64,000 nucleotides of DNA, taken from NCBI GenBank assembly GCA_036023115.1, contig JAYKKT010000079.1:7735501-7799500 (forward strand). Reading direction: 5' to 3'. The translations under genes were made by a program, and so were the position numbers. Of this stretch, positions 1-10,119 are shown in pieces (the stretch's first letter is position 1; each line of letters begins with the position of its first letter). This DNA comes from Brasenia schreberi. Lineage: Eukaryota > Streptophyta > Magnoliopsida > Nymphaeales > Cabombaceae. The notes below the pieces were generated by a model. It had not been told where the DNA came from, did no database searches, and saw nothing but the letters and a program-made list of their open reading frames with translations.

Positions 1-1911
1 TTGAAATTCCACCATCAAACATCCATCAAGGGCCAAGCCCTGGCCGACTATATGGCCGACTTTCCCTTGGAAGATTCGTATCCCACACTAGACAAAATGC
101 CCGATGAAGGCATATTTCAAAACCAATTTCAAAATCATATTTTATCAAACTGTTTAAATGAAAACCAAGTGTGGAAGATGCACTTCGATGGGGCATGAAA
201 CCAAAGAGGGGCTGGGACTGGAATCGTCCTCATATCCCCTGAAAAGGGAGAAATACCCATAGCCATTCGCCTAGATTTCGAGTGTTCCAACAACACAACA
301 GAGTATGAAGCACTCATACAAGGCTTAAAAAATTCGAAAACTCTAGGGGCATCATGCATCGAAGTCTTCGAAGATTCTTTACTTGCCATAAACCAAGTGT
401 TAAAGGTTTGGTAAGTTAAAAACGAAAAACTTCTTCCATACCACGAGTTGGCCACCAAGCTGGTCGAGTCATTCAAATCGTGTACTCTCACACACGTAGG
501 AAGAGAGGATAATGGCATAGCCGATGCCCTCTCATCCTTGGGCTCAGCCCTAAGGGTCGATCCCACTTTGGGAACCAGACCCTTAGAAATATGGCATTCA
601 CCCACTCCATCCACACACGATCTTGAAATTTGCCAAAACAGACAAACTGATACTGAAAAACCTTAGTTTCACGACATAAAAAGTTTTCTAGAAAGTGGAG
701 GATTTTCTGAATTCGCTACATCTAAAAACAAAGCTTTCATACGAAGAATTTCAACCCGATATTCAATTTTGGGAGGGGTTCTTTACAAAAAGAGCTTTAC
801 TGGCATCTTACTAAGGTGTGTCAACCTGGAGGAGGCTAGGATTATAATGCATGAATTCCACGATGGAGAATGTGGAGGCCATGTTAATGCCATCATGATG
901 GCAATGAAAATACTTAGAGCGGGTTATTTTTTTTCCACCTTAAAACAGGATTGCCATGACCATGTTAGGAAGTGTCACCCATGTCAAGTGCATGAACACG
1001 CCATCCATATCCCTTCATCTTCATTGCATTCCGTGGTCAGCCCCTGGCCATTCACCATGTGGGCGTTTGATATCATAGGATCAATATTCCCTCATGCATC
1101 AAATGGGCATAGGTTTATACTTGCAGCCACCGAATACTTTTCTAAGTGGGTTGAAGCTACCTCCCTGACCAATGTTCAGGGGCAACATGTAGTGGCGTTC
1201 ATTAGGAAAAACATTCGGGTTCGCTTTGGGGTTCCAAAGGACTTAGTGTCCGACAATAGTACCTCCTTCAAAAACAAGAGGATGGTTAAGTTATGTAACA
1301 CGTATGGCATAACTCACCACTTCTCATCGCCCTACTACCCTCAAGGCAATAGCCAAGCCGAAGCCACCAATAAGACTCTCATAAGCCTTATTGAGAAGAC
1401 TTTAGAGAAGGGTAGGACGTGGCATGAGAAGCTGGATGAAGCCTTATGGGCTTATAGGACTTCCATCCGGACTCCCACGAATGCCACGCCATTTGAATTG
1501 GTCTATGGCACAAACGCCATTCTCCCCATTCATACATGACTGCATTCATTTCATACATCCATTGCACTCGACCTCCCCCTAGAGATGCTTCAGCATGCTA
1601 GGATGGCCGAACTTGACTTGCTAGATGAGTGAAGGCTCCTTGCCATAGATCATGCACATGCATACTGGCAAAGGATAGCCCAACACTATGAGAAGCATAT
1701 GAGACTTCACCACTTCAAAGTGGGAGATCTTGTGCTCAAAATCATCTAATAGCATGGCCCACATCCACTTGAAAAGTGGCAGCCCAAGTGTGATGGCCCT
1801 TATGTTGTGCGTGGAACCACCACAAACAATGCATATTGGCTAATCGATGTTGAGGGTAGGAACTTAGCCGACCCTATGAATGCTCAATTTCTGAAAAAAT
1901 ACCATGTATAG
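1..1911 (+). pseudogene. pol: Copy A pol 3' part: RNase H and integrase with in-frame stops
   Basis: Frame 1 is open from base 1 to the natural end codon at 1909-1911 with no frameshift. It is interrupted by seven in-frame stops, at 196, 412, 664, 1537, 1630, 1747 and 1750. The RNase H segment has the KMHFDGA motif near 175. The integrase has an HHCC zinc finger (the CHPC pair near 972) and a DDE core: FDIIGS, then VSDNSTSF, then a glutamate in SQAEATNK. The second core motif reads DNS where copy B has DNG. The protein would end in KKYHV like copy B. The element cannot encode a full enzyme. Most stops can be explained by C-to-T or G-to-A change from the copy B codon. Confidence 0.9.
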
Positions 1912-2530
1912 GGTTTAAGCTAAGCCCTATATTTCAAAAATATTTTGAAAACCTCCTTTTTGAAACTTCATGAGTAAGGATCAAAGCAAATCGTACAACC
2001 CTGAATGAGAGACTCAATTGCTTGTGAAAGAGTGGAGTTTTCCAAAACCAATGGGTCACATTTCAAAAATCCTTCTTCTTACAAACGAAGGCCTGATTCA
2101 AAATAGCAATATACTTGCAAGTAGTACGTGCTATTTCTAAATAGGTTGATCTGGGATGAATCGAGTACATCCCTAAAAGGAAAACTTGGCCAAAAAGAAA
2201 AAGGGAAATCCCTGCAAAGTTTCTTTTCCAAAAGAAAGGTGAATCAAAAGAAAATCGTGTATTCTATGGAAAAGAGGGAATAAAGAAAAAATACTCCCAA
2301 AGGGAGACCTTCTACAAAAAAAACAGAAAAATGGCCAAAAAGCTCAAAAAGAGCAGTTTTCTGCCTCTATGCCTTAAACCCCGAGACACTCCAGAAGGGA
2401 CCGTGGTAAACTCTTTCCTATCCCTACGACTTTTCCCAAGGTGAAGAAAGGTTCATTATAGGGAATCCTAAAGTAAAAATAGGATTTACTTACTTGAATC
2501 TCATCTTGTTTGAGAGTTGGACATCTAAGT
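1912..2530 (+). other. Copy A 3' untranslated internal region
   Basis: This stretch aligns by eye with copy B 14399-15050. Shared landmarks are the GTGAAAGAGTGGAGTTTTC block, AGCAATATACTTGCAAGTAGTACGTGC, purine-rich AAAAAGAGCTC-like tracts, and TAGGATTTACTTACTTGAAT. I find no coding potential. The homology stops near 2530, where the deletion into the LTR begins. Confidence 0.7.
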
Positions 2531-3046
2531 AAGGTGTTTGATGCATACAACTCAATTTCTGGTTTTAAAGTTCAGTTGTGTGAGTTGCATTGCATATCTG
2601 CCATACTCGAGATAGTGTGCATACTTACATCAAACAAACCCCGGACAACCCGTGCAAACACGCCAAGACTTAGGCACTGGATGCATACACCTCACGCCTA
2701 AGTAGATAAAAACTCAAAGACATAGATACGTGCAAACTCCATGTAAATAAAATCTACAATTAGACAAACAAAATCGATCAAATACTTTCATACCTTTTCA
2801 AAAAGGCCATGCTTGTTTAAAATCGAGATTTCTAAAGCATACAAACTGACCCTTGAGCATCGGTTCAAGAAGGTTTGCGATAAAAAGAGCTCACTTGTCC
2901 ACAGTCACCCCCTAAGTCAGATATTTCAAAACTTACTTCTTTAGTTTGAGTAAGCTAGCTGGCATGCCCTTTTTAAAGCGACTTAGACACGAAAGATGTT
3001 CACTTCAGGCCTAATAACCCGGAGTGAAAATTTTCGCATGTCTACA
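2531..3046 (+). repeat. Copy A 3' LTR remnant (terminal ~500 bp)
   Basis: This matches the end of the copy B LTR (about 7110-7595). Shared features are the TGCATTGCAT block, the GTTCAAGAAGGTTTGCG block, CTAGCTGGCATGCCC, and the TCTACA terminus. The upstream ~2.8 kb of the LTR is missing, so no promoter remains. Confidence 0.75.
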
Positions 3047-4031
3047 CCCACCAACCAGAGACAGACGATTTGCTGCTGCAAATCTTGCAAAGGTTGGAGT
3101 TGTTGCAGGTGTCACAAGTTGAATTTCATTGAGACCAGGACTCAATGAAACAAAGCCAGGCTCAGTTGGCGGTGCACGTGGCTCAGTTGCAGGACCAGAT
3201 GGTGCAGACATTCACCAAAACAGAGGTCCAACAAATGGAACTCAACCCAATTTCATTCCAGTCCAGTTATGAGCGTAAACAGGCATGTGAATCTTGTTCC
3301 TCTGTTTCTGCATTTCCTATTGCATAAGCGACGAATGTGAGTGAGTGGAGTGCTTTCCTTATGAATGAAGCATTGAAACAAGCCGTTCCAAAGGTCATAA
3401 CATCGACAGATGTGAGCTGTGTAGGTGGTGGATAACAGGGAGTTAATGTGAGTCAGTGAGAGGTAGGTGCGAGGTGTGGTGGCATTCGCACGCCGGTACA
3501 TGTGAGGGACTAGAAGGAACCTTCATTGGTGCGAGGAGTTGCAAACTCACAACGGATGGATGAGGTGCCATCCTTGAGGTCGCATTGTAGGCCTAAGGCA
3601 ACCAGGTGGGTAGCCAGTAGGCGGGTGCATGTGAGCAGAAAATGGGTAGGTGGCCCAAAAGAGAGAAAAATATGGGACCGGAGCAGACCTAGGAAAAGGT
3701 CGAAGAGGAGTTGCCGGTGGTGCTGGGGGTGCATGCATCGAAACACCTATGGTGGACGTAGGGAGCATAAGTACTCAAGAATTCGGATGAGGATGAGGTG
3801 TCCTCCAAGTTGCCGAAGGTTTCGAGGTGTCTCCTGAGTCATGAAGAGTAGGTACATCCCGAGGGGGCTGAACAAGAGAGAAACCATGGGGAGTTGGAGA
3901 GAAGCTGGAGAGAGTGGAGGGACGCTTGAGAGTGGAGTCTTGCGGTTAGAGGTGAAGTCGGCCCCCTGTCTCCTAGGTATAGCCAAGGGCCTTGACGCCA
4001 AGAGCCATCCCAGCCAGGTTCAACCGTCCAT
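3047..4031. other. Unclassified ~1-kb segment between copy A and LTR X1
   Basis: I recognise no family here. The first ~250 bases read on the plus strand as a glutamine-rich segment with LAVHVAQLQDQMVQT, reminiscent of retrotransposon gag N-termini, but stops break the frame. From about 3520 to 4000 several overlapping frames on both strands are open (arginine-rich on plus, proline-rich on minus). That pattern fits a G/C-skewed composition better than a gene. It directly abuts the presumed start of LTR X1 at 4032. Confidence 0.4.
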
Positions 4032-4295
4032 TGCAGTAGGGTGCCACCATTCGTTGCAACAAGGTACTGCTGTTTAGTGAAGTAGGTTGTAGCCGAGTCC
4101 CCTATGCAGCAATCCGGTGCTAGTCGACTGCCACAACAGGTACCATCCGGGTGTCATCTTCCACAAGTGTAGTAGTGTGTCTGTCCTCCCAGCGCCAACC
4201 CAATGTTGTTCTCCCTGGTGCTAGCCGAGTACCACCTTGGTGTAGTGTGCAGTTGTGTGCCACCATCAAGTGAAGCTGATTGCAGTGTAGTAGCT
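4032..4295 (+). repeat. LTR X1, 5' half (interrupted by copy B)
   Basis: This is the first part of an LTR of a non-Tat retrotransposon, starting TGCAGTAGGGTG. It is the inverted counterpart of LTR X2 (start TGTAGTAGGGTG on the minus strand at 19906). Base-by-base similarity extends over the whole segment, for example the block containing GTCGACTAGCACC in X2. It is cut at 4295 by insertion of copy B and resumes at 18861. Confidence 0.8.
4291..4295. repeat. Target-site duplication GTAGC, left copy
   Basis: GTAGC immediately precedes the TGTAAACACC start of the 5' LTR. It recurs directly after the TCTACA end of the 3' LTR at 18856-18860. Five-base duplications are the norm for Ty3/gypsy insertion. 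Confidence 0.95.
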
Positions 4296-5315
4296 GTAAA
4301 CACCCCGAAATCCCACGAATTCCTTAAAACAAACCTGGTTTTGTAAAAGCAGCCCCAAAGGGCTATTTTGAGTTTGGAAACCCAGGAGCCTTCCAGACAA
4401 CCCTGTATATATGTTTTAAACTTTATTTTTCAAAAACATATATTATAGCTTTTAAAACCTTTTTAAAACATATTTTGAAACCCCGAAGTGGCTTGGCCTG
4501 ATCAAGACAGGACCAGGAGAGCTAAGAAGAGCCCGGAACCAGAGCACACGTCAAGCCCGGCGCAGCAACTCTTGTATCTGATTCACACCCCAGGATCTCG
4601 AACGTCCAAGACCCTGTTCTTACCAAAATAGCATTTGAAGTCATCTCCGGAAGGCAGAAACGGAGGCGGACGACCATGTTGGCGAAGACCCAACGCAGAC
4701 GGAGTACTGATGCTGTCAAGCCCCGCACGAATCGTCCGTTTCGAACCCAGCTCGAAGGAGTCAGAGTTTAGTTTGGATTGGATCTGGACCATATATATCT
4801 AGATTCCAATCCAAACCCATATGTGGACTTGGATTTGGATTTGGATCCAGAGATCCAATCCAATATCCATAGCCATGGCCCACATCACCTTCTCATAAAT
4901 GGAGGTGGGGCCCACTTGAAATTCACGTGGGATATTGGGCATGAGAGAGAGTGGGGGTGAAAAATATCAAGAGTGTTGTATTAAGCTTGACTTGTGTGTC
5001 AAGTTTGGGTTTAATCATGTGGGTTAGCCTAGTTGAGTGGGTTTAAGCTTGTAATTAGCTAAAACCTAACCTAGGGCTGCACCAACATGGGGTGATCAAG
5101 GTCTATGGGCCATGCTAAGGGAGCTCCCTCACCCTAAAACCCAACCACCTAACCTAGCCCTAAACCCCTAAACCACCCTTAGCCCACAATCTACCCAAAC
5201 CCCTAGTTTTAAAATATCTGGCCCAACCCTTTCCAGCCCACCTTATCTACATACCACCCTACCTAAACCACCTAACCACTACCCTCAGCCCAGCCCTAAC
5301 CGACCTACCCATCCC

Positions 5316-5325
5316 CTATTTAAAC
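5316..5325 (+). promoter_or_regulatory. TATA-like box of copy B 5' LTR
   Basis: CTATTTAAAC sits about 1 kb into the LTR, just before a long C-rich leader. The antisense LTR near 63575 has TATAAATAG at the equivalent position, and the copy C LTR has TATAAAAA at 26746. This supports a shared promoter position. The transcription start would lie near 5345-5360 by the usual spacing; that is inference. Confidence 0.55.
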
Positions 5326-5344
5326 CCCCCCCTTGGGGGCGGGT

Positions 5345-6230
5345 TCAAGTGGGAACCACCATCTCACCCAGCCGGGCCCTCTCCTTCTCCCATCTCTCAC
5401 CCAGCCGGGACCACTCTCCATCACCTTCACCTGCTCCACCTGCTCCATCAGCTCCACCTGCACCGCCACCTTCCCTCTTCCATCCACCACCATCTCACCC
5501 AGCCGGACGCCACCATCTTCACCCAACCGAACCAGCCAAGAGCCTACGGGCCCGCCTGCTTCTCATTGCCTTCCACCGCCTCTCCCCATTCGGTAAGTAC
5601 CCTGCACCTTACCTAGCCCCCTTCTCTACTCCCTCTCCACTCCCAGCCACCCACCACACCATCACCTTACTCACCCAACAGCCCCTCACCGCCACCACTC
5701 CCACTCGGCCAAACCTTAGCCGCCCCTACCGTTTGCCTCCTACCTAACTCACCTCAACTATACCCGGCCACCCTATTAGATTTCCTAAGACTTGCCCGTG
5801 ACACTCCCTAAAACCCACTATTCCCACTATCACCTAGACCCATCCCCTAACTAGCCACCTTCCCATATTCCAGCCCTAGTCACCCTAGCAGCCCGCCACC
5901 ACCATTTTAACTTAGCCGAACCTAGCACAAACCGCCGGCCACTACCTTCCCCTAGGTGTCCCATTTGGCCTTCCCATAAATTCTCCTTTAGGTCCAGCTT
6001 TCCCTAAACTCTCAACTCCCCTAGTGACCCTAAGAACCCACTTATTTAGCCCCTTTAAATCCCCACCTTGAGGCGACATCTACTTGCCACCGGCCACCTT
6101 CGAGGCGCCTACCCCGCGCCCCACTTGCAGCCGGCCAGCACCTTTGATCACCTATCTTCGCGGAGCTCCCGTTTGCAGCCCAAGGCCAAGCCCACGCTCA
6201 AGCAAGACCTCTACGGACCAGCTACTCGTA
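5345..6230 (+). other. Pyrimidine-rich LTR leader with donor-like sites
   Basis: This strongly C/T-rich stretch has long open frames (proline/serine-rich) on the plus strand caused by composition, not by a gene. The identical frames recur in the 3' LTR. Two good splice-donor-like strings occur: CGGTAAGTA near 5590 and CTCGTAAGTG near 6224. No function is shown. Leader splicing is known in some Tat-lineage elements, so these are worth noting. Confidence 0.4.
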
Positions 6231-6466
6231 AGTGTCTAAACTCGGTCTTTAGTTGTATACTTGCTTGAGATTCAATTTGATACGGGGTTGTAATAACGGA
6301 GCATAGTCTCCCCCCGCTTGTAATAACGTGGCTTGGCACAACCACACACGTGCACTCTCTTAGTCGTGCACGATTTTGAACACACACGGGCCTAATCAGC
6401 CCCTAATACCTAAGTCTATATATATACTTTCATTTTCGAAGGGTTTTGTTTGAGTTGGGTGCGTTG

Positions 6467-6975
6467 TCTTTCAATTCAAGCACTCTCACACACATTGAGC
6501 TTTCGCTCTTATTTGAAAGACCCAAGTAAGGGCCGACCTATACTATTTGAGTTTCATTTCATGTCGTGTGAGTAAGTCTTTCAATTCAAGCACTCTCACA
6601 CACATTGAGCTTTCGCTCTTATTTGAAAGACCCAAGTAAGGGCCGACCTATACTATTTGGGTTTCATTTCATGTCGTGTGAGTAAGTATTTCAATTCAAG
6701 CACTTTCACACACATTGAGCCTTCGCTCTTACTCCCAAGACCTTAGTAAAGGCCTTATTGCAGTTATATTTGGGTTTCATTTATGTCGTGTGGGTAGTCT
6801 TTCAATTCAAGCACTCTCACAAACATTGAGCTTTCGCTCTTACTCCCAAGACCTTAGTCAAGGCCATACTGCAATTTATATTTGGGTTTAATTTCATGTC
6901 GTGTGTGTAAGTCTTTCAATTCAAGCACGCACCCACATTGAGCCTTCGCTCTTATTTGCAAGACCCGAGTAAGGG
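6467..6975 (+). repeat. Five ~110-bp tandem repeats in 5' LTR
   Basis: Each unit starts TCTTTCAATTCAAGCAC and contains ACATTGAGC(T/C)TTCGCTCTTA, then a GACC...AGTAAGG block and ATGTCGTGTG. Unit starts are near 6467, 6577, 6687, 6798 and 6911. The same array is at 17742-18250 in the 3' LTR. An antisense, more diverged version is at 61260-62040. Confidence 0.9.
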
Positions 6976-7002
6976 CTCATATACATAAGATATATACATA
7001 TC

Positions 7003-7080
7003 TCCCTTCGGTTATTTCCCTTCGGTTATTTCCCTTCGGTTATTTCCCTTCGGTTATTTCCCTTCTGTTATTTCCCTTCA
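7003..7080 (+). repeat. 14-bp tandem array in 5' LTR
   Basis: The unit is CCCTTCGGTTATTT. There are four perfect copies, one with CTG for CGG, and a partial copy. The 3' LTR has three perfect copies, so the arrays differ by one unit. That accounts for the 14-base difference in LTR length. Confidence 0.9.
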
Positions 7081-7600
7081 GTATTGTCTTTACATTTCGG
7101 GTTTTCCCTTTGGAGTAGCGTGAGTTTGCATTGCATCTACGCCATACCACGAGGTAGGACGCATATTGCATCAAAGCAAGCCCCGCTCGACTTCGCCCAT
7201 GTAGTGGAGTGTTCATAACACACAAACTAGGTGGCCCGAAAAGGGATAAAAGAAAAGACTTAGGCACGTGCAAATCCACGTGATCTAAAATATGCAATCG
7301 CATCTTAAAGACCCGAAATAGACACCTCGAATCGCTTCGTAGACTTTCTCTCCCAAAACTCGATTTTTGCAAAGCGTACAGACTGACCCTTGCGCATCGG
7401 TGCAAGAAGGTCTGCGACGACAAGAGCTTACTTGCTCACAGTCGCCACGTTTAGAAGTCAGTGTTCAAAATATCTTCGCTAGCTTAAGTAAGCTAGCTGG
7501 CACGCCCTATTTGTATACATAGGCCTTAGACACACGAGAAGATCCACTCCAAGCCCCGAAAGAGGCGAAGAGGCGGGGATTTTCGCGCGTCTACAGTGAT

Positions 7601-7618
7601 TGGCACGCCCGGTGGGAC
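7601..7618 (+). promoter_or_regulatory. Primer-binding site of copy B
   Basis: TGGCACGCCCGGTGGGAC starts five bases after the LTR end. It begins with TGG, the complement of a tRNA CCA end. The sequence resembles the TGGC(A/G)CGCC-type sites of other plant Tat elements. I do not name the tRNA. Confidence 0.8.
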
Positions 7619-7738
7619 GTGAGCCTTTTCAGAAATCGAGTTTACTTGTAGAAGTCTTGCGAAAATTTTGTAAAAAGGTGTCGTTTTAACTTGTTTTCTT
7701 TGCTTGTACTTAGGAAATTTTGAAAAAGCTTGAAAAGC

Positions 7739-9457
7739 ATGTCAAAATCCAATCCAAGTGAAGTGTCGAGCCAAGGCTCATGCGCATCAAGTTCTCACTC
7801 TAGGAGGATTTTCAAAAACAAAATAAAACTAGATGAAATCGAGGACTTGAGAAGGGAGTTTGAGGCCAAAATCGATGCTCTCAGCCAAGAGGCTAAAGTA
7901 GGCGATTCATGTTCATCAAACGGTGAACAAAGACCTAAAAAGAAATCTGAAAAACCTCGCAAGCAAAAAGAGGCCGCCGTAATGGAAGGCAACCAATACC
8001 ACGAGTCCTTCACACAAAAGGACCGTAAAGCCCTACAGCAGCTGCTGAAAGGGCAGAATAAAGAGAAAAGAAGCTACGCCCTGTCTGATTTCCTTCCTAT
8101 AGATTACGAAACAGACAGTGACGATGAAATACCGAACTTCCATCGGTATGATGGCATGGGAGACCCTAGGTCTCACTTGCAGCTTTTCTCACGTCGAGCC
8201 CATAAGAAGAAAAAGGACTCGATGAAATGGGTGTATTGGTTCCCTCTATCCCTTAAAGGCACAACTGCCAAATGGCTGGCTTCCTACGACTTAATCCAGT
8301 TCGCTACTTTTGAAGAGTTAGCGAACTGCTTCATGCAAAGATTTGCACACAACGTGGAAGTCACGCCAACCCTGAATACCTTAAGGGATACAAAGCAAGG
8401 CATGAACGAATACGTGCATGCCTTCATTATAAGATGGAGGTCGCTTTTGGGCCAAGTACGAGAGCCCATATCCGAAGGATGCGCAGTAATGCTCATCCTG
8501 GATAATTTCAAAAGCGAGTTAAAAACCCTTCTCTCGCTCCATGAGATTTCAACTTTCCATAAGTTGATCAAAAAGGCCTCCCTTTTCGAAACCAACTTGC
8601 GAAAAGGGACGTACGACCACTTATGGAAAGGAAGTGTCATTCCAAAAACCCGTTTGGAAAAGCCCATCGCATATGGGCTGCCCACGACGGACAAAGGGGC
8701 AAAGCCCCATAAAATCGCCAATGTCCGGGTGGATCCAGGCATGGCGGGCACTTCTAAAAATTTTGAAAAATTAGAAAATAAGAGAGAACATAATTTTCAA
8801 AAACCGGTTGAAAAACGGGAGTATACTCCGCTGGGGCAACCTGTGTCGGAGGTCCTAGACCTCTTACTTGCCCAGGACATGATCGAACTCCCTGAAATCC
8901 CCGAAGGAGTCACGTCCAAGGGGGGGTATTTAAACCGATTTTGTAAGTATCATCGACTCAAAGGCAATGATACCAAACGCTGCTTCTCTCTTTTAAATAA
9001 AATTGAGAACTTGATAGTAGAAGGCCGGCTCCAGGTCACTGCGGAACCTGAGCCACCTCAAGCTATCTTCAAGGAACCCTTTCCCAAACACGCCAGTGGT
9101 AGTGGGAAAGGAAAGGAGGTATGTACCCTCACCATTTCTAAGGAACTAGCGCAAAAGCCAGAACCTGGTCGACCTACTTGTGCGCCCATCCTTGTATTAT
9201 ACAAGAGGCCCGCCCAAGTCGTCATTCGGGGACCACTAAAAGTGGAAACCCCGGCAAAACCAGTTTTGAAAATCCAAGGTTCTCCTCAGCTCATCCTTAG
9301 AGCCAAGTCTAGCGCAAACCCTAGGCTGGTCGTGGGGGAAGTCACTAGATCCGGGAGGATCTATCAACCCCCGCACCTTCAAGGTGCTCAAAAGGTGGTC
9401 AGTGTGCCTGGCCCCTCAAAAGCATGTATCCCTAGTGGTCTGCCAAAGTCATCCTAA
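7739..9457 (+). CDS. gag: Copy B Gag polyprotein
   Basis: The first ATG of the open frame is at 7739; the frame also extends upstream to a TTG at 7730. It encodes about 572 residues. The N-terminal ~85 residues are serine/lysine-rich with a short coiled-coil-like segment (EIEDLRREFEAKIDALSQEA). A retrotransposon Gag domain follows at about residues 155-295, from WVYWFPLSLKGTTAKWL to SLFETNLRKG. A zinc-knuckle-like CKYHRLKGNDTKRC lies near residue 405; related Tat copies usually have GHDT, so the histidine appears replaced by asparagine. The C-terminus is proline/lysine-rich. Gag assembles the particle and packages RNA. The frame ends at TAA 9455, and protease continues in another frame. Confidence 0.88.
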   Translation: MSKSNPSEVSSQGSCASSSHSRRIFKNKIKLDEIEDLRREFEAKIDALSQEAKVGDSCSSNGEQRPKKKSEKPRKQKEAAVMEGNQYHESFTQKDRKALQQLLKGQNKEKRSYALSDFLPIDYETDSDDEIPNFHRYDGMGDPRSHLQLFSRRAHKKKKDSMKWVYWFPLSLKGTTAKWLASYDLIQFATFEELANCFMQRFAHNVEVTPTLNTLRDTKQGMNEYVHAFIIRWRSLLGQVREPISEGCAVMLILDNFKSELKTLLSLHEISTFHKLIKKASLFETNLRKGTYDHLWKGSVIPKTRLEKPIAYGLPTTDKGAKPHKIANVRVDPGMAGTSKNFEKLENKREHNFQKPVEKREYTPLGQPVSEVLDLLLAQDMIELPEIPEGVTSKGGYLNRFCKYHRLKGNDTKRCFSLLNKIENLIVEGRLQVTAEPEPPQAIFKEPFPKHASGSGKGKEVCTLTISKELAQKPEPGRPTCAPILVLYKRPAQVVIRGPLKVETPAKPVLKIQGSPQLILRAKSSANPRLVVGEVTRSGRIYQPPHLQGAQKVVSVPGPSKACIPSGLPKSS

Positions 9458-10119
9458 ATCCTTATGATTTCGAAAACCACCTTTCAAAGATTCCTATTCA
9501 CATGTCTATCCTAGAGCTTATCAAAACCTCGCCTAGGCATAGACTTGTCTTAGAGAAAATTCTAGAAAGGGCCAAGGTTGATTCAAACATAAGTCCGGAA
9601 TCCTTGTCTGCCCAAGTGGCTTTATTAGGAGCAAAATCGCCCATCACCTTTTCGGAAGATGATGTAGATATACCCCACGAAACCCATAACCAGGCCCTGC
9701 ATATCGAGGTGGTTCTAAACAACCACTCTCTGGACAGGTGCCTAGTCAATGGTGGAGGAGGGCTCAACATCCTTCCACTTCACGTGGTGTACAAAATCGG
9801 AGTCACCTTGACTTCAGTGAACCCAAGCCCCATCGTTATCACTGGATACGATGGGAATGCGTCTAGACCTTTAGGATCCATCGAACTCCCAATGGAAACG
9901 GGAGGGATCGAACACACGGGGGTGTTCCATGTCTTGGACATCCACCCCCATTATAACCTGTTGCTGGGAAGACCCTGGATACACAGTTTGTGCGCTGTGC
10001 CATCCACCTTCCACAGGTGTGTCAAGATCCCTTTTAGGGACCAGGTCGTAGTGATCCTAGGTGAGAGTCACCCACAGCTTCAAGGGATCATAAACTCCCC
10101 TTGTTTATCAAGCTCCTAG
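9436..10119 (+). pseudogene. Copy B aspartic protease region, altered active site
   Basis: The protease lies in frame 1, whereas gag is in frame 2. The frame is open from 9436 (ATG at 9502) to TAG at 10117. N-terminal SILELIKTSPRHRLVLEKIL is a conserved Tat pre-protease segment. The catalytic loop reads CLVNGGGGLNILP where active enzymes have aspartate in D-(S/T/G)-G-(S/A), so the catalytic aspartate seems to be asparagine. The second half has the HYNLLLGRPWIH motif usual for these proteases. The gag-to-protease break lies between 9436 and 9457 and is probably a single-base indel. It is unlikely to be active. Confidence 0.82.

Larger units (their letters stand above)
1..3046 (+). mobile_element. 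Copy A: truncated Tat-type Ty3/gypsy retrotransposon (3' part)
   Basis: The window opens inside the polymerase gene of a gypsy element closely related to copy B (4296-18855). RNase H and integrase run to 1911. A 3' untranslated segment matching copy B follows to about 2530. The sequence then jumps directly to the last ~500 bp of an LTR, ending in TCTACA at 3046. Relative to B, the polypurine tract and most of the 3' LTR are deleted. The LTR tail is recognisable from the stretch around GCTAGCTGGCATGCCC and the end TTTTCGCATGTCTACA. The 5' part lies outside the window or is lost. Assignment rests on homology to copy B and on absence of a chromodomain after the GPY region. Confidence 0.88.
4296..7595 (+). 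repeat. Copy B 5' LTR (3.3 kb)
   Basis: It begins TGTAAACACC and ends GTCTACA, the TG...CA ends expected of LTRs. It differs from the 3' LTR at about 26 positions that I could count by eye, plus one extra 14-base repeat unit. It holds a U3 with alternating GGATTTG/CCAAATC motifs (4755-4870), CCCTAAA-like motifs, a TATA-like box at 5316, a pyrimidine-rich leader, five ~110-bp tandem repeats (6467-6975) and a short 14-bp array (7003-7080). At 3.3 kb it is long for plant LTRs. Confidence 0.95.

Noticed and set aside
3526..4077. Arginine-rich and glycine-rich open frames on the plus strand
   Set aside because: Overlapping frames are open on both strands, with no motif; the composition effect is more likely than a gene.
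5320..5747. Proline/serine-rich open frames in both LTRs of copy B
   Set aside because: They lie in pyrimidine-rich LTR leader, occur on both strands and in several frames, and have no domain. Identity between the two copies is due to LTR duplication.
6467..6975. CRISPR-like array
   Set aside because: The repeats are tandem ~110-bp LTR units with related sequence throughout, not short repeats separated by unique spacers, in a plant context.
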